A stretch of DNA of 64,000 bases from NCBI GenBank assembly GCA_905178155.1, contig CAJINV010000006.1:3630169-3694168 (forward strand), written 5' to 3'. The translations under genes and the position numbers were made by a program. This DNA comes from Amoebophrya sp. A120 (taxonomy: Eukaryota; Sar; Dinophyceae; Syndiniales; Amoebophryaceae). A model generated the notes under the pieces. That model ran no database searches, had not been told where the DNA came from, and saw nothing but the letters and a program-made list of their open reading frames with translations. Positions within the stretch are counted from its first letter, which is position 1; each line of letters opens with the position of its first letter. Of the stretch, positions 52,685-63,577 are shown in pieces.

Positions 52685-55600
52685 TTACTGATGAAAGTAC
52701 GACTGATCCCGATTCTTGTCCCGATTGCTCCCCCGCGGCGTGCAAGCTCCGGATACGTTGCTTCTGGGCATCATGCTGTTTTCGGAGTTGTAATTTTTGC
52801 CGTTCCAATTTTGCTCCTGTTGCTGCCTGCTTGTTTCTTGGTAGTACGAGAATTGTGGTCCACCACGACCTCCACCTCCAAACGTAGGGCTATTTTTCGC
52901 ACGACCTCCTTTATAATTTTTCCCGACACTGTAAAAATTGGAATCCAACTCCGAGGTGCTGCACGATACTCCTTTGTAGTAATGATGTGCAGTAGACGTC
53001 GCCCGCCCTACAGCTGGTTGTGGATGTAGTTCTTGTGAAACAAAATTATTCAGGGGCCGCACTCCTGTTGGTCGTGGAGCAGTACTAGTAGAATTAGAAG
53101 CCATGTAATTATTCCGATCGTCGTAAAAATTGTCAACATCGCGCGACTGCTGCTTAGAACTCGTCGTCCACGACGGCTGCTGATAGAAGTGGTTGTCCTG
53201 GTCATGGTGGTACTGCTGCTGCTTGTTCATCTGGTCATGCCCCTGGTCGTGTCCCTGCCGCCCCCCGAATCCACCTGGATAGTTGTTCACATGATCATCC
53301 AACGGCGCCGCCATCGCAACTCCTGCCGCGCTATGTTGGGTATTCTCATTTCCATATGGTGTCGAGGGTACTGCTTGTTGTATGATCGGGTAATTTGAAC
53401 ATACTGGCCCACCACGACCCTTGTTCAACATCTGGGGCCCGACGAGATGGTCGGTTTGCAGCTTGTGCATGTGCAGCCCACCGCGCCAATATTCCGCACT
53501 TCCACGTGGCTGTGCCATGACTGCGACACGGTCGGCGAAGGATGGTCGTGCTCTTGGCAGAGATATGGATTCATCAGAGTTGAAATCGACAAAGTTGAAA
53601 TAATTTGCCATGCATAAAATGGATGCCAGTTGGAACCCAGTTTCCAAGTGGCGCATGACAAATTTCGGCGGTCCCTAAATCCAGTTTGTCATGCTGTTTA
53701 GGCAAAGAATAGTGATTTAGATTTTCTCATGCTACTTTAGCAGCTCGAGCTGTAACCCCAAACAGGCTTACAATCGGCCTCACTTGCCTGCTCTGCAACA
53801 CACGTACCTCGGGTCATGCATTTTATGCATTACAGATTATTTCAACTTTGACGATTTCAAACCTGACAGTTCCATAAGAGAAGGATCAGAAGTATCTGCT
53901 GTACCACGAGGACCGTCGTGTATGGAGGTGTCAGAGTTGAAATCCGCAAAGTTGAAATGATTTGTCATGCATAAAATGCGACACAAAGACTGACTCTATT
54001 GCTGAAGGCGCAAGGGAGGCAGATTCTAGTGCTGGTAAGGGTCAAGAATTGGGCTGCTGACTAGCATGACAGGGAGCAGCCATCTTGCCCTAAACAGCAT
54101 GACAGACGTGCTTCAGAGGCCAGGAAAATTTGTCATGCACCGATTGGAAACTGTGGGTCGAACTGGTATAGATTTTATGCATCACAAATTATTTCAACTT
54201 TGTCGATTTCAACTCTGACACATCCATATCGTGGTCTTCCCCGCTACAAGTCTGTAGTTGTCCCGGAAGATGATGTTCATGATGCAGTTGTCCCGGATCT
54301 TGCTCTTGGTGCACGACCGCGTTTTTGTTTTTGAGCAGGTTGTCGTCCTGTTGGAGGTAAGAAGTACTAGACTGTGGAGCTCCTCCTGCGGCCATCGCCA
54401 TGTTGTCCCCGCCGCGCGGCACGCCATCTCGTCGCCCAGCATCTTCGCGGACGACGACAGCAGGTCGTGCTGTGGGGGCAGCAGCAGCTCCTGTGCTGGC
54501 ACAAGAACCGCCTCCTCCACTAGAAGCGGGAGCAGGAGATGAACACACCTTCTTCACTGCGGCGGCCGGAGGTGGACAAGAAGTAGGTGGGGAACAGGAA
54601 TTCGCATGATCGGCATCCCGGAGCATCCGCTCCACCAAGTTTCTTTTGCTGGAAGAGATATTCTCCGGGTGGGCACCAGTACCAGCCGGTAGTTCCAGCT
54701 CGTGAGTTCCCTCAAATAACTGCTTGCTGCCTGATACTTGATTTTCGTTTCCTGGATTATTTTCGAGGTCGATTTTCAGCCTATTTGATGTTCCTCGCGG
54801 CCCAGGTCTCCATCTCATCTGCTGGCTCGTCCCGGCACGCACAACCTGCTCCGCATCGTATTCCACCAGCGTTTCGACCCGATCCAGCAGCTCCGTGACC
54901 GCTTTGTGCACGGTGAAGCTGAGTAAATGCTGGTTCCTATTCAGTTCTTCAACAGTCCGGGTTGGTGGGGACGACGACGACGAGGTGCTTAAAATTGTTC
55001 CAGGAACTCCCGCCGCATTGGGGGTCGACGTCGTCGTAGCCGTGGTGGATGTTGTTGTAATACCCTTGTCTACAACAACTGGCGCAGCAGCAGCAGCGGT
55101 TCTAACCGGCTCCCCAAACCGGTCGAATTGCGAAGTCAAAACGACGTCCGACACGGCAACGCGCTTCTTGTTCGAAATCTGCGCGCCCAGCCTGTTTTCG
55201 GCCTGCTCCTGCGTGATGTGTATCCAAGAAAAAAACTGCGTATAGTGTAACTTTCTTTGGCTGACAGCATCACAAATTTGCTCTACGTGTTGACAGAGAA
55301 AACCTGTCATGCGTGGCTCGAAAGGGAAAACACACACGAAAAGAGGACTTCATGGTTGTCTGGCATGACAGGTGTAACTCTGTTGCATGGTCTGCATTAC
55401 AGAGTTACACTTACACAGTTTTTTTCTTGCATAATGTGATCCCGTGCCATAATCCGCTCCACCTGCACCTCCCGGTTACAGAAGACCGACCAGATATGAG
55501 AGTGCGCAACTACTCCCCCTACAACTGCCCCTCATTTGTCATGCAAAAACCCAAATCCAGTTGTTACCTATACCTCCTTGTGGCACCGCGTGGATGACAA

Positions 55601-56897
55601 ATTCCGCCGATGGAACAAGTTCCAAACAGTACTACACTCGGCGTATGAATTTGTCATGCAGCACCGGGTCCACCTGTACTGGTTTATTCTTTTTGTCATG
55701 CTCTTCATGCAATACAACATATCAGGGGGAGCGGGAGCAGTTCTTGTGCACTCTCATACCAGACTTCGTCACAGGGCCACTGGGCCTCCAGCAACACAGC
55801 AGCGTCCAGAACCGCGACAACTATGCATTGCAAAACTACTCGTACAAATCGTATTTATGCATCACAAATTTCTTTGTCAAGTTAAACCCGCACTACAAAT
55901 TCCATTTTTAATGCTGAGAAAATTTGTAATGCAATTTATACTAGTACGATTATAGTACTTTTGCATTGCATAACAATGCGATTGCTGCAAAACTGGAGTG
56001 CGGTTTTCCAGTTGCGTTTATTCTTCTTGGTGTTCGCCGATGTTGCAGACGGCTGATTGCTTTCATCATCGACTGTTATTTCCGGCGCAGCGTCCTGTTG
56101 CCCTCCTTTGTTAACGGCAACAGTTACATTCCTCGCAAGCGCTTCCGCTTTTCCCAGCGCTGCTTCTGCGACCTGCATATTATCTTTGTTTATCGTGTGC
56201 AAAAGTATCGCACTCGTATAAATGCATTACAAATTTCCTCAGCATGAGAAAAAAAATTTGTAATGCGGATCGACCATAAGAAAAGGATTTGTAATGCATG
56301 ATTGCAATACGAGTACGATACTTTTGCACAGGATATTGTTGCTCTTCGACCGACTCCGTTGCTTGCTGGTGCCACGTATCAAGTGCAAATATGTCTGGCT
56401 CTGGAAGATGATTGCGAGATTTGTCATGCTTGTCTAGCATGACCAAAAAGTTTGTGACGCGTGTCAAAGAAGAGACCCTTTTGCCTGTCATGCAAAAACG
56501 CAGTTTGTCATGCGAAACACGCAACACAAAGAAGCGCAGATATTTTTCATGCTTGGCTGTGCAACATTACAGAGCGTTCACTATTCCCAACGCAGCATTA
56601 CAAGTTTCCAGACCCAGACACTTTTGCATTTGATACCACGGTTGCGGTCAGTAACCAGGGAATTCCGTTGGGAAGCGGATTTTTCTTCTTGCAGCTGCCT
56701 GTAGGCACACTCAAACTCTTCGACCTGTGGTGAAGTTTTTGAATTTTATCAAGGTCTGTCATGCAGAGCCGGCATTAATATCAAAAAATGCGGTTGGAGG
56801 TTGAGGTTGTGATGCAAACATAGCTACTTGATGTACTACTCTCTATGCAGAACATCAAAGCTTTTTCCATCCGTACCTCCTCTGCGATCTGCAGACA
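52685..56897 (-). CDS. Gene 9: dephospho-CoA kinase-like protein (5' part beyond the retrotransposon)
   Basis: Exons in the window: 56897-56877, 56724-56636, 56371-56336, 56185-55973, 55816-55759, 55489-55434, 55215-54229, 53915-53877, 53558-52685. From 56724 on they sum to 2,352 nt, a multiple of 3, ending in a stop at 52685. Spliced exons 5-7 read VLDAAVLLEAQW, CDEVWSVFCNREVQVERIMA, RDHITQEQAENRLGAQIS and SDVVLTSQFD, which is the C-terminal half of dephospho-CoA kinase, the last step of CoA synthesis; it resembles the kinase part of eukaryotic bifunctional CoA synthase. The P-loop half should lie upstream, off the window. A coiled, charged stretch with a Lys/Ser-rich insert precedes it. About 600 residues of Ser/Thr/Ala- and then Gln/Asn/Tyr/Gly-rich sequence follow it. 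One GT-AG intron (56876-56725) and eight introner-like introns are present; the copia element sits in the most 5' of these. Confidence 0.72.
53564..53876. mobile_element. Introner-like element, family E
   Basis: Length 313 bp, with TATGGATTCATCAGAGTTGA and the inverse ending CCTGACAGTTCCATA. Flanking repeat AGAGA is perfect. Last intron of gene 9; removing 318 nt keeps the frame. Confidence 0.9.
53921..54228. mobile_element. Introner-like element, family E
   Basis: Length 308 bp, with TATGGAGGTGTCAGAGTTGA and the inverse ending TCTGACACATCCATA. Flanking repeat TCGTG is perfect. Gene 9 intron, 39 nt of exon from the next family E copy; removing 313 nt keeps the frame. Confidence 0.92.
55221..55433. 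mobile_element. Introner-like element, family D
   Basis: Length 213 bp, from TATCCAAGAAAAAAACTGCG to the inverse ending TTTTTTTCTTGCATA. Flanking repeat ATGTG is perfect. Gene 9 intron; removing 218 nt keeps the frame. Confidence 0.93.
55495..55758. mobile_element. Introner-like element, family C
   Basis: Length 264 bp, with TATGAGAGTGCGCAACTACT and the inverse ending GTGCACTCTCATA. Flanking repeat CCAGA is perfect. Gene 9 intron; removing 269 nt keeps the frame. Confidence 0.92.
55822..55972. mobile_element. Introner-like element, family B
   Basis: Length 151 bp, with TATGCATTGCAAAACTACTC and the inverse ending TTTTGCATTGCATA. Flanks ACAAC and ACAAT differ at one base. Gene 9 intron; removing 156 nt keeps the frame. 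Confidence 0.88.
56191..56335. mobile_element. Introner-like element, family B
   Basis: Length 145 bp, with TATCGTGTGCAAAAGTATCG and the inverse ending TTTTGCACAGGATA. Flanking repeat TTGTT is perfect. Gene 9 intron; removing 150 nt keeps the frame. Confidence 0.93.
56377..56635. mobile_element. Introner-like element, family A
   Basis: Length 259 bp, from TATCAAGTGCAAATATGTCT to the inverse ending TTTTGCATTTGATA. Flanking repeat CCACG is perfect. Gene 9 intron; removing 264 nt keeps the frame. Confidence 0.93.
56725..56876 (-). other. Canonical GT-AG intron of gene 9
   Basis: Minus-strand donor GAG|GTACGG and acceptor TTCACCACAG|GTC; 152 nt. Splicing joins LQIAEE to VEEFECAYRQLQEE as a continuous charged helix. 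Confidence 0.68.
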
Positions 56898-57040
56898 TAT
56901 CAAATGCAAAAATGTCTGGGTCTGGAAAGAATGAAATTTGTGATGCTAACTTTCGATGATTCAAAAACCTGTATTGCATGAGGAGCAGCCGGCACTCAGA
57001 TTTTTGCTATTCCGAGAAGGCATTTCTCATGCAGTATAGG
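56898..57040. mobile_element. Introner-like element, family A, split by the LTR retrotransposon (left part)
   Basis: A typical family A left end (TATCAAATGCAAAAATGTCT) and interior are cut at 57040 by the retrotransposon. The sequence after its far end (63937-64000) continues as family A interior (CTGTAATGCTAAAGCATGCA) and leaves the window. Flank expected: AGACA. Confidence 0.82.
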
Positions 57041-57399
57041 TGTGAAGTTTCCTGTAAATGTGGCGAACAACAAATTTGGAAACTTTCATAGAGGTTACGA
57101 TCCTCAAGCGTATTGGGGTGTTACCAATTGTGAATTCCAGTATTGCGCGTATATTGGGTTCACAAACAAGCCTGACATCGTTCCATTCAAAAATCCACAT
57201 CGGTCTTCTTTTCATCTGTATCGTTTCTCATCGTCATTGCATTCAGATTAGCACGCTATGCTAGAAGCTAGTATAGTGTGTACGATACTACAACGATAGG
57301 TGTACGATGGTCCGAATAAATATGCTCTGAACGAATACCGATAGTAGTAATGATTTTTGCATTCAGACAGAAACTGGGTGTACGTCAATACCGATGACA
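57041..57399 (-). repeat. 3' LTR
   Basis: 359 bp, TG...CA ends, same length as the copy at 63578-63936. By eye the two differ at two sites, in GTGG[C/T]GAACAAC and CTCAA[G/T]CGTA. Confidence 0.95.
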
Positions 57400-57412
57400 T
57401 TCCCCCGTCTCC
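57400..57412 (-). other. Polypurine tract
   Basis: Minus-strand GGAGACGGGGGAA directly before the 3' LTR, the expected position for plus-strand priming. Confidence 0.8.
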
Positions 57413-57959
57413 ATTTGAAATAGCATGTAAAATAGTATAAAATAGTAATTCTAGTAAATATTTTAGGTGCTATTTCGAAGATGAAATTAGAAAATCATAA
57501 TGGGATACAGGCTCCTGAAATAAAAGTAAATCTGTATTGCGCATGGGATACAGCATGATAAACTTGGAGGTCAAAATAAATCTACCGTGAACAAAAATGG
57601 ACGCAAAGATAAACAAGGACACTACTACAAAATCAATGGGTTTAACAGATACCCTCTATTGGTTGCGTAATAGCAGCGAGCTTCGCTGCAGACATACAAA
57701 AGTGTGCAAATGAAAACCAGAAAAAACAACAGCATGATGCGTGGAAAAACACGAGAAACAAAGGGGGTCTTAGGCAAAAAATTGAAGCAAAAAGTCTCAC
57801 GGAGGGATGTGCACAAAAGAAAAAAAATCTTCAGGCAAAAAGAGTGCGGGTGAGCTTGCAACAAAAAGTGAAAAATCACAACAAAAATTGCCAAAAAACG
57901 AAAAGAAATTGTCTCAAAAAACTTACCCGCATCCGAACCATTCAGCTCAAGGCTTGGAT

Positions 57960-59177
57960 TTAGGTGCTGACTTGGATGCGGCCAGTTGCAAACGCTTTAA
58001 TGATCATCCTGGGATAGGACGCCATATGCGTGAGCTCGTCAGCAATATTGATTTCGCGCGGAATGTGGCGCACATCAATAAGCTTTTCTTTTTGTTCTTG
58101 GCGTAGCATCGCAGCATCAGACATCAAGTTCGTTTCGCGCTTCATCTTGTGCGTAGTGCCGGCTGTGCTAACGTTATCGGATGAATCGGTTAGACACAGG
58201 ATAGGCGTACTAGCATCAAGAGTTCCGACTTCGACAAGCATACCCTGCAGATACTTTGCATCAGCATGCGCACCGCGCAACGCTAACAACTCAGAACCTG
58301 CGGGCGATGACGACCGCCGCGCTTGCTTGATCGATTGCCAACGCATCGGAATAGCGCGCCTAGATGGGCCCGGAGTCATCTCGCTGAGAAAAATGATAAA
58401 TCCAGTCTGAGACTCGCCATCTGGTCGGCCTTTAAACGAACTGTCGCTGAAAGAGACTAGCTGAAGGGGTCCTTGCAGCTTGAAAAAATTAGTGCTAAAA
58501 TCCAACCTGTGTGCTACTGTGCGCGCGACTTTGTTCAGCTTGTGGATGTCCGACCAGGTCGGATGCTCCATGACTGAACTCAAAATCGACAATGGGCATG
58601 CGATATCAGGGCGCGAACGCGTGGCCCATCGCAAATTGCCGATAAGTGCGCGGTAGGGGCACTTGCCGTCTTTGTTCTTCTGTGTGAACGGCTCACGCGA
58701 TTCCGCATCAACACCATGCGGAATTGGAATTTCGACGATCTTAGAAGTGTAGTGCTCCTGCGAAAGTCGAAAACTGTGGTCGGTGTTCAGCGCGAGCTTT
58801 TGCCCGACGTAGTTCACAGGGTTGGAAAACGTCAAATCCTCTTTGGAACCAAACGAAAAAGTTTCTTCCAGGGGTGCCAGTACTAACTTTTTGAAAAGTT
58901 CACCGCCAGAATACAGCAAATCATCAACAAAAACGCACATAGTTCCAATGATACGACCGCCCTGCGGGGGCTCGTGCCGAAAGGTCGGGTCGGATTGGAT
59001 TTGTGCTGCTGTGTCTTCTGTGTAAACTGGGCGGGGTGGTGGGATTAGATTGTTGTTTTGGTCCACAACAAAATAAAGCAGATTCTGGTCAGCTGTCACA
59101 GACCAGGCGCAGAGTTCTTTTAACCGCTTGAACAGAGCTGCCTGCCAGCGTTCGGGTGCGTCGATTAAACCATAGAG
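57960..59177 (-). pseudogene. pol: copia pol, 3' part: reverse transcriptase C-terminus and RNase H
   Basis: Continues in the same frame as 59178-61652 after the TGA codon at 59178-59180. It opens LYGLIDAPERWQ, the copia LYGL-QAP motif, then FVDDLLYSG (the catalytic VDD of the reverse transcriptase) near 58930. RNase H follows, with SDSSFKGRPDGESQTG, SELLALRGAHADAKYL and a closing REINIADELTH. There is no start codon of its own at the break. Whether it is made depends on read-through of the TGA; otherwise this copy is dead. Confidence 0.85.
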
Positions 59178-61652
59178 TCACTTTTTCAGCCTAATGACAG
59201 GCGCCTCAATGATTTTGCACTTGCGAACCGCTGCGGGTACTGTGATGTAGAGCGGCTTTTCGTTGGGGTCGAAATAGAAACCACGCAGAAACGCAGTCTC
59301 GATATCGCCACTCCCGATGTCCAATCCATGTTGCTTGGAAAAGACAAGGAACGTCTTCAAGCCTGCTTCGCTGATCATGCTGCTGTCCGTTCTTATGTCC
59401 TCAGAACCTTTTCGTGGGTCCTGAAAACCGCGAACAACCCACCTTGCTTTCACACGCTTTAGCGTGCCTTTTATCGTGTCTATTTTTAATGTCCACACGA
59501 TTCGCGACTCCATGGCTCGACTTTGATCCACATCTCCCTGCGGCAACTCGTAGACATCATTGTCTTTGATGCTACCAGTTTCCTTGTTCAACGCCTTGAA
59601 CGCTTCGGGCTGTAGACCATGGTCGATCAAGAAGTTGTAGGACACTTCGACATTGCCAGATTTGATCTCCTCCGGCTTAAGGGAAAGAGTCACACTGGGC
59701 AAGTCGACGCGGCGTAGACAGGCTAGCGAAAAGACAAAATCATATCCACTAACCTTGTCGCCGTGCTTCTTTCTGCTGAAAAAACCGTCTTTGGTCAAAA
59801 CAAAGTGAAAAACATCGTAGCGCTTTTTCCAGTTCAAATCACTTTTGACCGTGTAGCAGTTTTTGTTGATTTTCATCAACGCAATCTCCCTGCTGGTTTG
59901 CGCTGCGAAAAACTGAAAAACTTCCTGCCCTTTGTCAACTATCACCCGATGCCCTGAGTGGTGTTCGTAGCGCTCTTTTGTCAACCTAGAAAGCAAATCT
60001 TTTTGGCTCTCATCAAGTGAAAACGAAATGTCTCCACCTGATTCCGCCGCAAGAAAAGCTTGCGCCCATCGCGCTTCGCGCTCACGGCGCCTACGTTCCG
60101 CGCGTAGCGTGCGCGGGTCGGGCTCTTCGTCCTCCTCTTCCTCAGAAGTTGCGGGAGGTGACTCAGGGGCTTGGGGCGGGGCTTTTGCTTTTGCTTTGGG
60201 TGGTGCTTGTGCTTTTGCTTTTGGTGCTTCAGCACCTTGCGGAACTGTCAAATTTTTAGTGCTAGTCGTACTGGTAGTAGTGGTAGTAGCATGCTGATCT
60301 GCGACATTCGGACTGTTACTTGAACTAGAACTAGAGGCGTTTTTAGAAAAATGAATCGACTGACTTTCGGATTGAAGATTTGCATGAGCATGCGGATTTA
60401 GTACTTGCGCATGCGATACGGACTTTGCTTTTGCTACACTGTGAGGGGCTCCCTCTTTTGGTACTGCGCTGCTGTTGGGTAGTGCTTTTGCAGCTTGTTG
60501 CCGTGCGTAGTGCTGGTAAATTGGATGCGCTGAAAACTCTAGCGATGGGATGACTCGCAACTGAGAACCACTCTTCCTCACATGATATCCAGTCGATTTC
60601 CCGTAAAGCAGGTAGATCGGTCTGCCTGCGTGTCCTTCCTCCAGCCCGATTATTTTGGTCCCTAACCAGGCTCGATCGACTTCGGAATAGTATTCCACTG
60701 CTGCTCCCGGAGTTAGTTCATCTTCCTTCGGTTTCCGGCGAATTTCCAAACGCTTCAGAAACTCCTTGTCAACTGCAACTTGTTCCAACATCTGGCGGAT
60801 TTGCAACCGCTCGCGAAACTCTTCCAGAAAGGACGACTTTTCCGGAATTTGTTCCGTTTGTTGGTCCAGAAACGTGCGAACATTACTAGGCGTCCTACAG
60901 AATTCAGCCTCGAAAGGAGAAATCTTGTCGGGTAGAACGCTACTGCTCTGCAGGTTGACTGCGTTTATGACCTTTTTCAGAAGTTCGGTTCCGTTTCTCG
61001 TGTTGCCCAGGCGTCTGAGCCGAAACGTAACTTCTCGGAAAACCTTGTGTCTGCGCTCACAGATTCCGTTTTCCCAGTGCTCCTCGCTGGGAAGAAGATG
61101 GAGACTGACTCCTTCTTGCTTGCAGAAATCTCGGAGCTCGGTCGAGATGAACTGTCTTCCAGGGTCGGCCATCAAATTGCGCGGAAGAAATCCCTTTTCC
61201 TTCAGCTCCTTGAGGAAAGTGATAACATCCGCCGTTTTGACGTTTTTGGAGGGGGGCTTGTGACCTCGGGAATATCTCGAGTGGAGATCGATAGCATGCA
61301 ACATCTCATTCTCTTTTGGTGCTCCGAGAAATACCGACTGAGAATAGTAATAGATGTCGAGGGCCATCCATTCTCCTACTTTTGTGGAAACGAAGGTGGC
61401 TGCTCGTGGTCTACGTGGTGCGTAGCGTGTTCGCGCCATTGTAGTTGCTATCATCCTCGCCATTGCTAGGGCTTCTACGTCTGACAGTATTCTCCAGGAT
61501 ACGATACCGGAACTATCTTTATCTGGAAATCCTTTACTTTCGAGAATTGCGAAACTCGTGGCGAATTTGTCTTGTCTTTGTGGCGTGTCCGGTTTTCCAG
61601 TGCTCGACAAATATTTCTTGTAAAGTGATTCCAGAATCCTCGCTCCACTGCC
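59178..61652 (-). pseudogene. pol: copia pol, 5' part: integrase and reverse transcriptase N-terminus
   Basis: An open frame in the same phase as gag, beginning right after the gag TAA; it has no ATG near its start. Counting from 61610, the integrase core has D85, D149 and E185 (D in MADPGRQF, E in NGICERRH), a DD35E triad. An Ala/Pro/Lys-rich and Ser-rich linker follows, then reverse transcriptase sequence: VKARWVVRGF and DIETAFLRG, which carries the first catalytic Asp. It stops at TGA (59178-59180) inside the KK-LYGL motif. A Gag-Pol read-through product is the likely ancestral expression route. Confidence 0.87.
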
Positions 61653-63212
61653 TTAGACGCAAGTCTGGTCGCCCTTGACGACCAGGATTCCTTTTTCCTT
61701 TTGCAACTGCTTCGGGGTTTTGCAGTTTTTCAGCTTGCAAGTTTTGTTGACAACATCGACCGCCTCGAGATCGCTGCACCCTAACAGGAACGGGGTCGCT
61801 CCCTGAACCACTCGGAAGGTTCTGGATGCTCCGAACACGAAGCAAGCGGCTTTCTGCGTGCTGGTGCTGTTGTTGCCGTCGGCAAACGCAAACTTGACCG
61901 GACTAGCCTCCTGCAAGTCGTAAGCCAGCTTGCTAGCATCCAACGTTTCTTGTCCCACCAGGCTGCTAGCGCAGCCCGTATCCACCGCCATAGACTGGGG
62001 CGATTCGAACGACAAGAAAGCAGCAGAAACTTTTTCGGTCTCTTGTTCTTCCTTCGGCTGTTCCTGTTCTTCCTCGGGGTAGTAGTCGTAGTCGTCGTTG
62101 TGGTCGTACTCACCATCCCACTCTTCGTAGGGATAGTCGTTTTCGTACTCGTCATCTTCGCCGACAGCCCCTGCTGCGTAGCGCGAAGATTTTCCTTTCC
62201 ACCCGAAACGCGACTTGCCTCCTTTGCCTTTCCCCGGTCCTGGGCGGTTCGGGGTGTACGTTTTTCCTTTGGCCTTGCTGTTGTTCTTGCCGCTCGGCTT
62301 CCCGTGGTGGGCGCTCGACGACGGAGAACCTGAACCGTAGGTCAACCCGCGATAATTGGCATAGTTCGGATACCATCGCTGTTTTCCTTTTCCTGCTGCG
62401 GCTGTGGCGCTTTCCTCCCGGCCTGCAAACGACGCAAGACACTTGACAACTTGCTTGTCAATGTCCTTGAACGCGTAGGACGCGGAAGCGCCCAAAATTT
62501 GTCCCGTCTGCAGCTGAGTTAATCCGAACGATCTTAAGTACAGAAGACCTAAAAACTCTTCTCGTGGAAGATGCGCCAGCGCCTGCGCGCTCTGCTGGAA
62601 GCGCGCGCGCGCCGTCACCAGGTCCCCGGTGTCGCTGTTTCTTTCCACCAACCGACACACTTCCGAAAACAGATGCATCTGGAGATCGCCGAACAGAGCC
62701 TCCCTAATCTGTTCCAGCATGGTATCGTAGGTTAACGATTCCGCCACTGTTGGCGTAGCCAGATGCGTATGCACTGCCTGCAACGAAATTGCTTGCTTGA
62801 TTTGTGGAAGGCCTAAGCTTTCCTCGATCCCGTATTTTCGCAAATTAGAAAGATAGCCCACAAGGTCCCGGCTGTAGGCGTTAAACTGCCCGAGTTCTTG
62901 CAACTTGGGGGCGGCTTTCTGATAGTCCCAGCGGCTGAGCGGGGGCGAAGCTGTGGCCGGGGCCTGCATGTTCGGCATGGCGTTCCCCGGCTGGGGCGGC
63001 GTCGTTCCCGCTGTATTTGCTTGGCCGAGGAGATGCCGCGCGATCGGCTCGATCATTTGGGTCAGCTGTCCGAGTCTTCTCATGGTCTCCCGAAACTCTT
63101 CGGGCGTAATCGGCTGCGTTTCGCCTGCCATTGGACTCGGTCCCGCTGCGTGTTGTCCTGTTGGATGTGGCGGAGGAGGGTACTCCGCACCGGAATCGAA
63201 AGGATTGAACAT
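61653..63212 (-). CDS. gag: copia gag and aspartic protease
   Basis: ATG at 63212, stop TAA at 61653; 519 residues. The N-terminal half is a Pro-rich leader followed by a helical Gag-like region (about residues 90-270). The expected CCHC zinc knuckle is missing; a basic Gly/Lys/Ser-rich tract (about 275-345) stands in its place, followed by an acidic Tyr/Asp/Glu-rich stretch. The protease active site is in MAVDTGCASS, with DTG at 411-413. The stop precedes pol in the same frame with no gap. Confidence 0.88.
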   Translation of the reverse strand: MFNPFDSGAEYPPPPHPTGQHAAGPSPMAGETQPITPEEFRETMRRLGQLTQMIEPIARHLLGQANTAGTTPPQPGNAMPNMQAPATASPPLSRWDYQKAAPKLQELGQFNAYSRDLVGYLSNLRKYGIEESLGLPQIKQAISLQAVHTHLATPTVAESLTYDTMLEQIREALFGDLQMHLFSEVCRLVERNSDTGDLVTARARFQQSAQALAHLPREEFLGLLYLRSFGLTQLQTGQILGASASYAFKDIDKQVVKCLASFAGREESATAAAGKGKQRWYPNYANYRGLTYGSGSPSSSAHHGKPSGKNNSKAKGKTYTPNRPGPGKGKGGKSRFGWKGKSSRYAAGAVGEDDEYENDYPYEEWDGEYDHNDDYDYYPEEEQEQPKEEQETEKVSAAFLSFESPQSMAVDTGCASSLVGQETLDASKLAYDLQEASPVKFAFADGNNSTSTQKAACFVFGASRTFRVVQGATPFLLGCSDLEAVDVVNKTCKLKNCKTPKQLQKEKGILVVKGDQTCV

Positions 63213-63577
63213 TTTTGGGGTTGTTAAGATGGAAAATTTGTAATGTTAAGTAAGGGATTTTTACTTAGAATTAAGGTGATGCGATATAAGAACTTGTAAT
63301 GCGAAACACGAGCTAACTACTTAAAAATAGGCATGTTTTTCAAAAAAGTTGTATGTGGAAAATTATATGATTTACATGGAGATTAGAAGTATACTATACT
63401 TGATTTATGCGTTTTTACTTGTGTTATTTTGAATTTGTGATGCTGCTTCTGTATAAAACTGTTGAGTTATGTATTTTGTTTTTTATGCTATGTAAAAAAC
63501 TGTAACTATTTATTTTTCGAATTTGTCATGCTACTATAAAAATTTTAAAGTGAAGAAAGAAATAAAATCCGCTACCA
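63213..63577 (-). other. Retrotransposon leader between 5' LTR and gag
   Basis: AT-rich, non-coding. It contains four copies of a TTGT-N-ATGC-like word also typical of the introner-like elements (TTTGTAATG near 63236, CTTGTAATGCG near 63294, TTTGTGATGCT near 63434, TTTGTCATGCT near 63522). Confidence 0.65.
63566..63577 (-). other. Primer-binding site (putative)
   Basis: Minus-strand TGGTAGCGGATT lies directly after the 5' LTR. TGG complements the CCA end of a tRNA; the next bases fit an initiator-Met-like acceptor stem, but the primer tRNA is not proven. Confidence 0.6.

Noticed and set aside
10620-57040. CRISPR array or simple MITE-rich intergenic DNA
   Set aside because: Copies are not evenly spaced direct repeats; they have inverted ends, several families and site-specific duplications, and all lie within coding regions.
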